DNA of 52,704 bases. It comes from CAZSLI01 sp964607705 (GTDB taxonomy: Bacteria > Actinomycetota > Coriobacteriia > Anaerosomatales > PHET01). Below, piece after piece: positions 42,197 to 50,730 of this stretch. Under the pieces are notes generated by a model, which did no database searches, had not been told where the DNA came from, and was given only the letters and a program-made list of their open reading frames with translations. Every line of letters begins with the position of its first letter. The stretch's first letter is position 1. The position numbers were made by a program, and so were the translations under genes. Location: the NCBI GenBank assembly GCA_964607705.1, contig CAZSLI010000016.1, forward strand, positions 1 through 52,704, given 5' to 3'.

Positions 42197-43336
42197 ATGC
42201 TGTCCTTGCGGATCGCGTGGCGCTTCCTGAGGTCCGCGCCGATACAGACCGTCCTGATCGCCGGCGGCATAGCCGTCGGGATCTCTGCTCAGATCTTCGT
42301 CGGCTCGCTCATCACGAGCTTGCAGGCCTCGCTAGTCGACCAGACCATCGGCTCGGCGCCGCAGGTGACCATCGAAGCGATCGACGACGGCGAGCCGGTC
42401 ACGTTCTCGCAGAAGATGCAGGACACCGTCTACCGCGACTCGCGGGTAAAGCAGGGCGCGGTGGCTCCCGTCCGCATGCTGACTTCGCTCTACACCGACG
42501 GCTCCGACAGCGCGCCACTCAACCTCATCGGCGGGAAGCTGCAGGAGCTCGACGGCATCTACAAGGTCAGCGAGCGGCTTATCGAGGGTGAGCCGTCCCT
42601 GCGTTCGACCGAGATCATCGTGGGCAAGGAGTTCGCGAAGAAGTTCGGCGTGAACGTGGGCGACAGCGTCAAGCTGGCCCTTCAGGGCGGCGGTTCCGCC
42701 GAGTTCACCGTCTCGGGCATCTTCGACCTGGGCGCCGCCGCCTTCAACGAGCGCCAAGCGTTCGTGAACGGCGAGGTGGCACGCACCGTCCTCGGCTGGT
42801 CTTCGAACCAGTACATGCAGGTCCAGACGCAGATGGTGGAGCCGTTCCAGTCGGCGGAGGTGGCGGCCGACTGGCGTACGCAGCTGCCTGGCGTCTCGAT
42901 CCTCGACTGGCAGGCGCAGAACGCCGACCTGCTCACCGCACTGCAGAGCCAGTCGTCATCGAGCTACATGATCCAGGCGTTCGTGCTCGTCGCCGTCGCG
43001 CTGGGCATCGCATCCACGCTCGCGATCAGCGCGGTCCAGAAGACGCGGCAGATCGGCATCCTCAAGGCGATGGGTATGAGCGACCGCGCAAGCGGCCGGA
43101 TCTTCTTGTACCAGGCGCTCATCATCGGCGGCATCGGATCGATCGCTGGCGTAGTGCTTGCCGCGCTGTTCATATGGGCGTTCTCGTTCGTGCCGGTGAG
43201 CTTCTCTATCGTCATGCAGCCGCGGTTCGTGATCTTCTCGGCGTCGGTGGGAATCGGCGTCGCGCTGGCATCGAGCATCATCCCGACGCGCAAGACATCC
43301 CGCCTCGACCCGATCGAGGTGATCCAGAATGGCTGA
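42197..43336 (+). CDS. ABC transporter permease, FtsX/MacB family
   Basis: Encodes 379 aa. The topology is the MacB/LolC/FtsX one: an N-terminal membrane helix (about 17-38), a large extracytoplasmic MacB_PCD domain (about 45-245), and three C-terminal helices (about 255-278, 300-325, 338-362) with the FtsX pattern AISAVQKTRQIGILKAMGMS. Such permeases work as mechanotransmission machines that expel peptides, antibiotics or lipoproteins. A weak GAAGGG lies upstream of the ATG. Its end overlaps the ATPase gene by 8 bp, and the cobalamin-binding gene lies 6 bp upstream, so the three form an operon. Confidence 0.9.
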   Translation: MLSLRIAWRFLRSAPIQTVLIAGGIAVGISAQIFVGSLITSLQASLVDQTIGSAPQVTIEAIDDGEPVTFSQKMQDTVYRDSRVKQGAVAPVRMLTSLYTDGSDSAPLNLIGGKLQELDGIYKVSERLIEGEPSLRSTEIIVGKEFAKKFGVNVGDSVKLALQGGGSAEFTVSGIFDLGAAAFNERQAFVNGEVARTVLGWSSNQYMQVQTQMVEPFQSAEVAADWRTQLPGVSILDWQAQNADLLTALQSQSSSSYMIQAFVLVAVALGIASTLAISAVQKTRQIGILKAMGMSDRASGRIFLYQALIIGGIGSIAGVVLAALFIWAFSFVPVSFSIVMQPRFVIFSASVGIGVALASSIIPTRKTSRLDPIEVIQNG

Positions 43337-44042
43337 TCTGCTCCTGCACGTGGACCAGCTCGACAAGGTGTACGGCGAGGGAGAGGCCGCGACCCATGCG
43401 TTGCGCGGCGTGACCTTCGACGTCGAACCGGGCGAGTTCGCGGCCATTGTCGGACAGTCCGGGTCCGGCAAGTCGACGCTGCTCAACCTCATCGGTCTTC
43501 TGGACACGCCATCGGCAGGCAAGGTCGTCTTCCGGGGCTCCGACGTGAGCGCGCTGGCCAAGCCCGACCGAGCCAAGCTGCGCAACGACTCGATCGGCTT
43601 CGTGTTCCAGTTCCACTATCTGCTGCCTGAGTTCAGCGTCTACGAGAACGTCGCGATGCCGTCGTTCATCGCCAACACCGCACCCGCCGAGGAGCTGCGC
43701 GCTCGCGCCACCGACGTCCTCGGCATGCTGGGGCTCGAGGGGCTTGAGGACAAGAACGCGAACCAGCTCTCGGGCGGGCAGAAGCAGCGGGTGGCAATCG
43801 CCCGTGCACTCATGAACCGCCCAGCGCTTGTGCTTGCCGATGAGCCCACGGGCAACCTCGACACAGTGAACACCGACCTCGTGTACACGCTGTTTCGGCA
43901 GATCAACGAGGAGACCGGCACGTCGTTCCTGATCGTCACCCACGACCGGGGTGTGGCGCAGCGCACCGATCGCGTGCTCGAGGTGAGCGACGGACAACTC
44001 GTGAACGACGTGCGCAACAGCTACCTGGGCGGCCGCGGCTAG
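43329..44042 (+). CDS. ABC transporter ATPase, LolD/MacB type
   Basis: Encodes 237 aa. Walker A GQSGSGKST (42-50), signature LSGGQKQRVAIARAL, Walker B ALVLADEPTGNLD and the switch His in LIVTHDRG are all present, in the arrangement of the LolD/MacB/YknY family that serves FtsX-type permeases. The gene starts 8 bp before the end of the permease gene, so translation is coupled. Its stop overlaps the stop of the convergent second ATPase by 4 bp. Confidence 0.94.
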   Translation: MADLLLHVDQLDKVYGEGEAATHALRGVTFDVEPGEFAAIVGQSGSGKSTLLNLIGLLDTPSAGKVVFRGSDVSALAKPDRAKLRNDSIGFVFQFHYLLPEFSVYENVAMPSFIANTAPAEELRARATDVLGMLGLEGLEDKNANQLSGGQKQRVAIARALMNRPALVLADEPTGNLDTVNTDLVYTLFRQINEETGTSFLIVTHDRGVAQRTDRVLEVSDGQLVNDVRNSYLGGRG

Positions 44043-44824
44043 GAACCCTGCGGGTTCCCGTCGCCGTCGTCGACCACGACCCCGTCGCGCATGCGGACCG
44101 TGCGGTCGCACGACGCGGCGACCTCGGGGTTGTGCGTCACGATGAGGAAGGTCGTCCCGCGCTCGCGATTCACGCGGCGCATCATGCCGACGATCTCCTC
44201 ACTTGTGGCCGTATCGAGGTCGCCGGTGGGCTCGTCGCCCATGACGATGCCGGGGTCGTTCACGAGCGAGCGGGCGATCGCCACGCGCTGCTGCTGGCCG
44301 CCGGACAGCTCGCTCGGGATGTGCTTCATGCGGTCGCCCAGGCCCACCTCGTCGAGGAGCTCGCGAGCGCGCACGAGCGCGGCACCGCGTGTCAGCCCGG
44401 CGTACTCGGCGGCCAAGGCCACGTTCTCCTCGGCAGAGAGCGTGGGGATGAGGTTGAAGCCCTGGAAGATGAAGCCGATCTCCTTGCGGCGCACCCTCGT
44501 GAGATCCGCGCCCGTGAGGCCATCCACACGGCGACCGTTGAGCCAGACCTCGCCGCCATCGGCGCCGTCGAGGCAGCCGGCGATGTGCATGAAGGTGGAC
44601 TTGCCCGAGCCCGAAGGCCCCATGATCGCGGCCATCTCGCCCTTGGTGATGTCGAGCGTGGCCCCGCGCAGGGCGTCCACGAAGTTGTTCTTGCCGAGCT
44701 GGTAGCGCTTCTGAAGCCCGATACCTCGGATTATGCAGTCGCGGCCGGCCGCGCCATGCGCGCGACTCGCCATGGACTCCGTGCCGAAGAGAGCGTCTGC
44801 TGCCGCGTTCGTCCGCTCACTCAT
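44039..44824 (-). CDS. ABC transporter ATPase, LolD/MacB type (second module)
   Basis: Encodes 261 aa. It has a longer N-terminus of about 30 residues before the ABC domain, then Walker A GPSGSGKST, signature LSGGQQQRVAIARSL, Walker B GIVMGDEPTGDLD and the switch His in LIVTHNPE. It is the partner of the permease at 44817, with the starts and stops overlapping by 8 bp. It converges on the plus-strand ATPase with a 4-bp overlap of stop codons, a mirror image of the first module. The two ATPases are similar but clearly different in sequence. Confidence 0.93.
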   Translation of the reverse strand: MSERTNAAADALFGTESMASRAHGAAGRDCIIRGIGLQKRYQLGKNNFVDALRGATLDITKGEMAAIMGPSGSGKSTFMHIAGCLDGADGGEVWLNGRRVDGLTGADLTRVRRKEIGFIFQGFNLIPTLSAEENVALAAEYAGLTRGAALVRARELLDEVGLGDRMKHIPSELSGGQQQRVAIARSLVNDPGIVMGDEPTGDLDTATSEEIVGMMRRVNRERGTTFLIVTHNPEVAASCDRTVRMRDGVVVDDGDGNPQGS

Positions 44825-45980
44825 AGCGCAGCGCCTCCACCGGGTTGAGGTTGGCGGCGTGCCACGCGGGATAGAGCCCCGATACCGTGCCCAGCCCCAC
44901 CGCGAACAGGATCGTTCCGAACAGCAGTCGGTTCGTGACCAGGAAAAGAGTCGTCCCGCTCGCTGCGCCGGCCGCGTTCCCGAGCGTGGTCACCATGAGA
45001 CCGAGCACGAGGCCGACCAGCCCGCCGATGAGACCGATGACTGCCGACTCGGCGATGAACTGCCCCATGATCTGCATATTGCTCGCGCCGATCGCCTTGC
45101 GCACACCGATCTCGCGCGTGCGTTCGGCGACAGACATCGTCATCGTGTTGATGACCGAGAGGCCGCCGACGAGAAGCGAGATGAGCGCGACAGCGTAGAT
45201 GATGGATGAGAATATCTGCAGCGGCTGCTTCACGGATCGCTCGAATTCCACGGGCGTCATCGCGTCCACGTTGTCGATCTGTCGCTCGATGCGCCGCGCG
45301 ACGACCTCCGGCCGCTCGCCTGGGTTCAGGTACACCGCAAAGCTCGACACGAGCGACTTGGGGTCCACCGAGCCCTGCAGCGCATCGGGCAGGTCGTCGT
45401 AGACGATCTGCTGCGCGTCCTCCATCGTCATGATCACGGCATTGTCCGGCGCCGTGAGCGTCTTCTCGAGGATGCCCTTGACGAGGTAGCGCTCGTCGCG
45501 TATCTCGACGTGCCCGCCTACGTGCCCATTGAGCTTCGTGACGAGGTCGCTGCCCAGGGCGACCTGCCCCACGTCGGTGTTTCGCAGCTCCTCGCCCTCG
45601 GCGTAGTCGACGACGAATGACTCGAAGCCCTTGGATCGGCCGTCGTCGGCCTGAATCGTTGCGGGAGTCCCGAAGTTGACGGCACCGAGCTCGCCGGAAA
45701 GCAGCGCCGAGCAAGCTGCGCTCGCCCGGGCGACTCCGTCGATGCGCTCGATATCGCGGCGCATGGAGACCTTCAGCGGCGCTGCCATGAGCCCCGAGAT
45801 ACCGCCCTCGCCCTGCACGACGACCTTGCCCGCGTAGTACCTCATGCCGCCGTCGACCAGCAGCGTGAGCTTCTCGGCAAGAGCGCCCATGACAACCAGC
45901 GAGAACACACCTATGGAGATTCCGAATATGGTGAGGAACGCGCGGAGTTTTCGGCGAAAGATGTTACGCAGGATGCGCAC
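44817..45980 (-). CDS. ABC transporter permease, MacB/FtsX family (second module)
   Basis: Encodes 387 aa from the GTG at 45980. The N-terminus has the MacB-type helix (FRRKLRAFLTIFGISIGVFSLVVMGAL), then a large extracytoplasmic domain and three C-terminal helices with the FtsX signature (VAERTREIGVRKAIGAS) and the ending AANLNPVEALRYE, a strong family marker. GAGGGGGG lies upstream of the chosen GTG at a longer spacing; a GTG at 46034 is an alternative. The module probably exports peptides or lipophilic compounds, and no MacA-type periplasmic partner is near. Confidence 0.9.
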   Translation of the reverse strand: MRILRNIFRRKLRAFLTIFGISIGVFSLVVMGALAEKLTLLVDGGMRYYAGKVVVQGEGGISGLMAAPLKVSMRRDIERIDGVARASAACSALLSGELGAVNFGTPATIQADDGRSKGFESFVVDYAEGEELRNTDVGQVALGSDLVTKLNGHVGGHVEIRDERYLVKGILEKTLTAPDNAVIMTMEDAQQIVYDDLPDALQGSVDPKSLVSSFAVYLNPGERPEVVARRIERQIDNVDAMTPVEFERSVKQPLQIFSSIIYAVALISLLVGGLSVINTMTMSVAERTREIGVRKAIGASNMQIMGQFIAESAVIGLIGGLVGLVLGLMVTTLGNAAGAASGTTLFLVTNRLLFGTILFAVGLGTVSGLYPAWHAANLNPVEALRYE

Positions 45981-46054
45981 GCGGTTTCGTACCCCCCTCG
46001 AATGACCGACAATCGGGATGATAACCCTCCTCACCGGATTGACGGAAAGCCACT

Positions 46055-46936
46055 TTGCATAACACCGTCAGGCACCGCACACGTGGTCGAAGGAAGTGGG
46101 TCGTGGTTGCGACGGCGACGGCGGTCACGATGGTGGTCGCACTCGTCGCTTGGGCCTTCATCGAGCCGCGCATCTTGCTGGTCAGCCGCACCACGGTGGT
46201 GAGCCCCGACGTTCCGGCAGCACTCGACGGGACACGCATCGTCTTCCTGAGCGATATCCATTCCGGGAGCCTGCTGGGCGAGGGGCGCGTCAGCCACGTC
46301 GTCGACCGTGTGAACGCACTGAAGCCGGACGTCATCATCCTCGGCGGCGACTACATCGGCGGTGGCGGTGGCGAGAAGAACTGGCTCAAGATCACGAAGC
46401 ACGTGAAGCGTCTGCGCGCGCCGCTCGGCATCGTCGCCGTGGCGGGCAACCACGAGGCCGGATGGTCGGTCCAGGGCATTCAGGACGAGATACTCGGCGG
46501 CAATGCGACGGTGCTCGACAACCGCAGCGTGCGCGTGGGCGCGGGCGGGGGTCCGAGGCTGCGGATCGCGGGCGTGAGCGACTACCTGACCGGCGAGCCG
46601 GACTTCGAAGCGGCCGCAAGCGAGATCTCGCGGGACGAGTACGCGATCGTGGTCTCGCACTCGCCTGATGCGCTGCCCGATGGGCTCGCCAAGACCCGGG
46701 GCGCATTCGACCTCGCGCTGTCCGGCCACAACCACGGCGGTCAGGTGACGATCTTCGGCCTGTGGGCGCCCGCGACGCCGTCAAAGCACGGGTCGAAGTA
46801 CCTGCGCGGCTGGTTCACGATCGAAGGCGTCCCCTCGCTGGTGTCTCGCGGCGTGGGCGTCTACATCCTGCCGATACGCTTCTTCGCCCCGCCGGAGATC
46901 CACGTCCTCACGCTGCGGCGCGCGGCCGCGGGATAG
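46055..46936 (+). CDS. Membrane-anchored calcineurin-like metallophosphoesterase
   Basis: Encodes 293 aa. A basic N-terminus and one membrane helix (about 15-35) are followed by the dinuclear-metal phosphoesterase core: FLSDIHSG, ILGGDYIGG, VAGNHEAG, VSHSP and LSGHNHGGQV, all in order. This is the YaeI/YkuE-like group, which acts on lipid or nucleotide phosphates at the outer side of the membrane. The substrate is unknown. The start is a TTG at 46055 with GGAAAG upstream; a later GTG preceded by AAGGAAG cannot be ruled out. It is divergent from the second ABC permease. Confidence 0.88.
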   Translation: MHNTVRHRTRGRRKWVVVATATAVTMVVALVAWAFIEPRILLVSRTTVVSPDVPAALDGTRIVFLSDIHSGSLLGEGRVSHVVDRVNALKPDVIILGGDYIGGGGGEKNWLKITKHVKRLRAPLGIVAVAGNHEAGWSVQGIQDEILGGNATVLDNRSVRVGAGGGPRLRIAGVSDYLTGEPDFEAAASEISRDEYAIVVSHSPDALPDGLAKTRGAFDLALSGHNHGGQVTIFGLWAPATPSKHGSKYLRGWFTIEGVPSLVSRGVGVYILPIRFFAPPEIHVLTLRRAAAG

Positions 46937-46967
46937 GCGGCGCACGACTCGGCACAGCCGCAACCGA

Positions 46968-47969
46968 CTAGAACAGCGTCCCCGTCTCGCCCGAGTCGCT
47001 TATGTCGGGCGCCGGCACCCCCACCGGCTCACCTGTGGGAGTGCCGCTCTCCCGGGGCGCGACCAGGTCGCCGAGGATCTCGGCCATCTCGCGCGCGTTC
47101 GTGGGCGCGTAGTCGTACTTGCAGTTGTTGAACATCACCCAGGTCCGCTCGGTCTCCTTGGCGAGCTCCTCGATGGGATCGCGCCACTCGGCGAGCTCAT
47201 CCGGCGTGTAGAGGTAGTCGAAGCGGTCCGCCGCGGTGAGGGTCCGCGCGTGCCACATCTCACGGTTGCGTCCGTGGAAGCGGACGTAGCCGAACGGTGC
47301 GGTCGCTGCCGAGACCGGCGGCATCGCCTGGCCGGTCTCGACCGCCGGCGCGTCCACCGAGACGAAGGTCAGCTTGCGGTCGGCAAGGAAGCGCATCGTC
47401 CGCTGCAGATTCGCCTCGGCGGCCCATGACGCGTGGCGGAACTCCACGAACACCGGCAGGGGCGAGAGCAGCTCGGCGTCGCGTTCGACGGTGGCGAGGT
47501 TGGCTTCGCGCTTGTCCTTGTCGGCAGCCGTGAACCAGGGCGGGTACTGCATGAGCAGACCGCCGAGTTTCCCCGCCTCGCGCAGCGGAGCGATGCTCTC
47601 GAGGAAGAGTTCGGCCGCATGCTCGACCATCCGCGGCTCCGGGCGCCTGACGCGGCCGCGCGTGGTGAGCTCGTAGCCATAGCCGGCATCGCGCAGATCC
47701 GGGTGCAGCGCACGCTCGTCGACGTCGTGGCCGGTGAGCATGCCGAACGCCTTGACGTGGAAGGTGAACCCGGACGGCGTCCGCCGCACCCAGTTCTCGG
47801 CGAACTCGGGCCTGGGGATGCCGTAGAACGAGGAGTCGACCTCGACGGTGTCGAAGCGCTCGGCATAGTAGCGCAGGCGCTGCTCGGGCGTCTTCACGCC
47901 CGACGGGTACCAGCGCTCGATCATGGTCTTGTCGGTCCACGAGCAGGTGCCGACTACGACGTCGCCCAC
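46968..47969 (-). CDS. DUF72 family protein
   Basis: Encodes 333 aa. It opens with the characteristic GTCSWTDKTMIERWYPSGVKTPEQRLRYYAERFDTVEVDSSFY region and continues with FHVKAFGMLTGH, LLMQYPPWF, VFVEFRHASW and the ending FNNCKYDYAPTNARE, all typical for DUF72 (YecE-like) TIM-barrel proteins. Their function is unknown; some are linked to DNA or nucleotide metabolism by context. The GTG start has GAGGAG upstream. A Pro/Gly/Thr-rich tail of about 35 residues at the C-terminus is longer than in many members. Confidence 0.93.
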   Translation of the reverse strand: MGDVVVGTCSWTDKTMIERWYPSGVKTPEQRLRYYAERFDTVEVDSSFYGIPRPEFAENWVRRTPSGFTFHVKAFGMLTGHDVDERALHPDLRDAGYGYELTTRGRVRRPEPRMVEHAAELFLESIAPLREAGKLGGLLMQYPPWFTAADKDKREANLATVERDAELLSPLPVFVEFRHASWAAEANLQRTMRFLADRKLTFVSVDAPAVETGQAMPPVSAATAPFGYVRFHGRNREMWHARTLTAADRFDYLYTPDELAEWRDPIEELAKETERTWVMFNNCKYDYAPTNAREMAEILGDLVAPRESGTPTGEPVGVPAPDISDSGETGTLF

Positions 47970-48139
47970 GCTTGTCTCCTCGCACCGGCGTACTTGTGGT
48001 GATGGTACCCGAGCCGCTGCCTGCCTAGGAATGCGGACGGGTTACTCGGCAGACCGGCGGTGCGGCGAGGCGCAGGCGGTCCGCTCGGGTAAGATTCGAG
48101 CGGTGGCGGTTGCGCCACTCGACGAGCAGAGGAGCCGAC

Positions 48140-48330
48140 ATGAAGCCAGTTGTTGACGAGGACTTGTGCATCGGTTGCGGCAACTGCGAAGACGTGTGCC
48201 CGGACGTGTTCGAGCTGCAAGACGACGGCCTGTCGCACGTCATAACGCCGAACCCCGGCCCCGACCTCTATGGCTGCGTGCGCGACGCGATGGACTCGTG
48301 TCCCACCGACGCCATCACCATCGACGAGGA

Positions 48331-48334
<4 letters not shown>
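48140..48334 (+). CDS. Single-cluster 4Fe-4S ferredoxin
   Basis: Encodes 64 aa. Cysteines occur as CIGCGNCEDVCPDVFEL near the N-terminus and CPTDAI near the end, with one additional Cys in DLYGC. The pattern matches the Desulfovibrio-type one-cluster ferredoxins, where three N-terminal Cys and the late CP cysteine bind one 4Fe-4S cluster and the extra pair can form a disulfide. It carries electrons in the cytoplasm; the partner is unknown. AGAGGAG lies upstream of the ATG. Its TGA overlaps the ATG of the release-factor-like gene. Confidence 0.93.
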
Positions 48335-48702
<368 letters not shown>

Positions 48703-48704
48703 CC

Positions 48705-48929
48705 ATGGACCTGCAGCTGATGGGCAAGTGGCTGGTGCTCATGGGCGTGGGGCTCGCGATCGTGGGCGGGCTCTTCTGGCTGGGCGGCCGCGCGGGGCTG
48801 GGGTCCCTACCGGGCGACATCGCCTACCGCGGCCAGAACATGAGCTGCTACGTACCGATCGTGAGCTCGATAGTGATCTCGCTGCTGCTCACGCTGATCG
48901 TCAACCTGATCATCAGGTGGTTCCGCTAG
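48705..48929 (+). CDS. DUF2905 family small membrane protein
   Basis: Encodes 74 aa. Two membrane helices (about 9-28 and 50-70) flank the family signature GLGSLPGDIAYRGQN. DUF2905 proteins are found widely in bacteria and their function is unknown. The ATG is placed 2 bp after the release-factor-like gene stop, so they are co-transcribed with the ferredoxin. It converges with the serine protease gene with only 6 bp between. Confidence 0.92.
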   Translation: MDLQLMGKWLVLMGVGLAIVGGLFWLGGRAGLGSLPGDIAYRGQNMSCYVPIVSSIVISLLLTLIVNLIIRWFR

Positions 48930-48935
48930 GCGCGC

Positions 48936-49817
48936 TCAGCCGCGAGTGTAGGCGACCTCGTGCTCGTCCATGAAGCGGCACACCTCGTCCACGTGTGACG
49001 CCACGCCCACGTTGATGAACTGGCGTTCGGTCACCCGCTCGCCGGCGCGGTCGTACTGCGCGTCGAAGCCGAGGTCGAGGTGCACGGTGCGTGACTGTAT
49101 GCCCACCACGTAGCCGTCCGCGTCGATGACCGGACCACCGCTCTGGCCCCTGAGGCCTGGGGTGGAGGTCTGGAGCGAAAGGACGTGCCGCTCGCCCACG
49201 ATGCGGTCTTCGAAGCGCGAGATCATCCCCTCAAGAGCGAATGCGGGGACCGGGAAGCCTGCGTTGATGTCGAACGACGAGCGGTCCTCGGCAAACGACG
49301 CGTCGACGTTGTGGAACGGGAACCCGATCCGGCAGATGCCTGTACCCACGACAAGCGGCCGGCTCTGTGGCCGGAAACGGGGGAACTCGCTGAATGCCTT
49401 GTGATCGAAGGGTTCGATGCGCACGAGTGCGAGGTCGGACGGCTCGTCCACGAACGCCTCGACCGCTGACGGCCGCATCCGGTCGATGCCAGGGACCGCC
49501 CAAAGCTCGACGCTATGCGTGAGGAATCCCCTGAGCTCGGCCTCACGGCGCGCAAGCTCCTCGCGCTTCTTCTCGGCGGGCATGGCGTGGTCGTGATGCA
49601 GCTTCGCGATGGATTCGTGCAGGCCTCGGCCGTTCGAGATCGACGCGACCGCCTGCTCTCCCTCGCGGACGACATGCGCTGCGGTGAGAACCCACCCCTC
49701 ATCGTTCACGACGGTGAACGCGGCCAGCGTGGACAGGATGGTGCCGTCGTACTTACGGCGCAGCCCGACCACGGGCATCGTGTAGCGCATGGCGCGCTGA
49801 ACCGATTCCTCGAACAC
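48936..49817 (-). CDS. Trypsin-like serine protease without signal peptide
   Basis: Encodes 293 aa. The chymotrypsin-like triad is visible: His in LTAAHVV (about 47), Asp in SDLALVRI and Ser in GLRGQSGGPVID. A charged helical insertion (about 75-95, HDHAMPAEKKREELARREAE) is unusual between strands. No signal peptide or membrane helix is present, so the protein may act in the cytoplasm, unlike most family members, or use another export route. It has no PDZ domain, unlike HtrA/Deg proteases. The GTG at 49817 is preceded by GAGGAGGGAG. The substrate is unknown. Confidence 0.87.
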   Translation of the reverse strand: MFEESVQRAMRYTMPVVGLRRKYDGTILSTLAAFTVVNDEGWVLTAAHVVREGEQAVASISNGRGLHESIAKLHHDHAMPAEKKREELARREAELRGFLTHSVELWAVPGIDRMRPSAVEAFVDEPSDLALVRIEPFDHKAFSEFPRFRPQSRPLVVGTGICRIGFPFHNVDASFAEDRSSFDINAGFPVPAFALEGMISRFEDRIVGERHVLSLQTSTPGLRGQSGGPVIDADGYVVGIQSRTVHLDLGFDAQYDRAGERVTERQFINVGVASHVDEVCRFMDEHEVAYTRG

Positions 49818-49881
49818 GGAGCTCCCTCCTCGGCGATGGACTCAGTGTCACGCCGGGCGGGGCCCGACACAAGATGAAGCG

Positions 49882-50052
49882 CTAGTTGCGCTCGTCACGG
49901 TGGCGGGAGGTGCCGCCGTTGGTTCGCCAGAGGTTGCGCGCGTGACCGCTGAGGGGGTCGTGCTTGCGACCCCAACGAGCCAAGACGATATACAGCACGG
50001 GCAGCAGCAGGAACGGCAAGAGATACAGGAAGTACACGACCCACTGTTCCAT
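49882..50052 (-). CDS. Small single-span membrane protein
   Basis: Encodes 56 aa. A membrane helix (about 4-25, VVYFLYLLPFLLLPVLYIVL) is followed by a basic, polar tail with RWGRKHDPLSGHARNLWRTNGG. The ATG at 50052 is preceded by GGGGAAG; the frame is open upstream but without a ribosome site. It lies 64 bp from the serine protease and 57 bp from the SRPBCC gene, all on the same strand. Function unknown. Confidence 0.6.
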   Translation of the reverse strand: MEQWVVYFLYLLPFLLLPVLYIVLARWGRKHDPLSGHARNLWRTNGGTSRHRDERN

Positions 50053-50109
50053 GGCTTCCCCAACCGTAGGCGTCACAGCCAGTATCCCGCGGCGCCGGTG
50101 GTTTGGAAA

Positions 50110-50565
50110 CTAGACGGACGTGCGCACCGGCGGGCGCGCTTCGATGTGGTCGCCAAGGCGCGGCAGGTCGTTCTCGAGCCAACGCGTCACGATGCCCCAC
50201 ATGAACGGCTCGATGAGGCGCAGCGCGCCCGTGGTCTCCATGGAGAAATGCAGCGCGACGAGGCAGCCCGTATCACTCTCGGTGAAGGTCCAGATCGAAG
50301 TGGACCGGTAGCTGGGATCGTCACTCGTCACCACCGCCCGGGCACCGGGGACCGACTCAGTGACGGTCAGGAGGATCTCTGCCTCGATGCCTTCCCAGTC
50401 GACAGTCTCGCGATAGGTCGCCGAGGAAGCACCGGCCGTGCCCGACACCAGCTGGGAATCTCGTATCTCAGTACGCCATGAGGGGTCGTTTCGCAGGTCG
50501 GAGAGATACCGCCACGCCACGTCGGCGGGCTGCTGAACTTCCTGCTCGAAGTTGGCCTCACGCAC
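50110..50565 (-). CDS. SRPBCC (START-like) family protein
   Basis: Encodes 151 aa with the layout of polyketide cyclase/START-like proteins: QEVQQPADVAWRYLSDLRNDPSWRTEI at the N-terminus, several beta strands, and a long C-terminal helix (TGALRLIEPFMWGIVTRWLENDLPRLGDHIE). These domains bind hydrophobic ligands in a deep pocket. The GTG at 50565 is supported by GAGGGGG; the frame upstream has no ribosome site. No partner is obvious; the small membrane gene lies downstream. Confidence 0.85.
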   Translation of the reverse strand: MREANFEQEVQQPADVAWRYLSDLRNDPSWRTEIRDSQLVSGTAGASSATYRETVDWEGIEAEILLTVTESVPGARAVVTSDDPSYRSTSIWTFTESDTGCLVALHFSMETTGALRLIEPFMWGIVTRWLENDLPRLGDHIEARPPVRTSV

Positions 50566-50730
50566 GGCACACCCCCTCGTCTCCGTGACGTCCGGCCTAA
50601 CATGCATACCCGCGCGGTGCACGCTACCTGTATCACCGCATCGAATTCATCGTGGCGCCGAGGGCCAAGCCGCCCGTCCCCACCTAGGATCCCAGTGGTC
50701 GCGCCCCTGCGCCGCCGTCGCTCGCAGCCA

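Noticed and set aside
47989..48009. CGTACT and GGTACC between DUF72 and ferredoxin genes as a paired operator
   Set aside because: The spacing is 15 bp, outside the 19-21 bp range of the other pairs.
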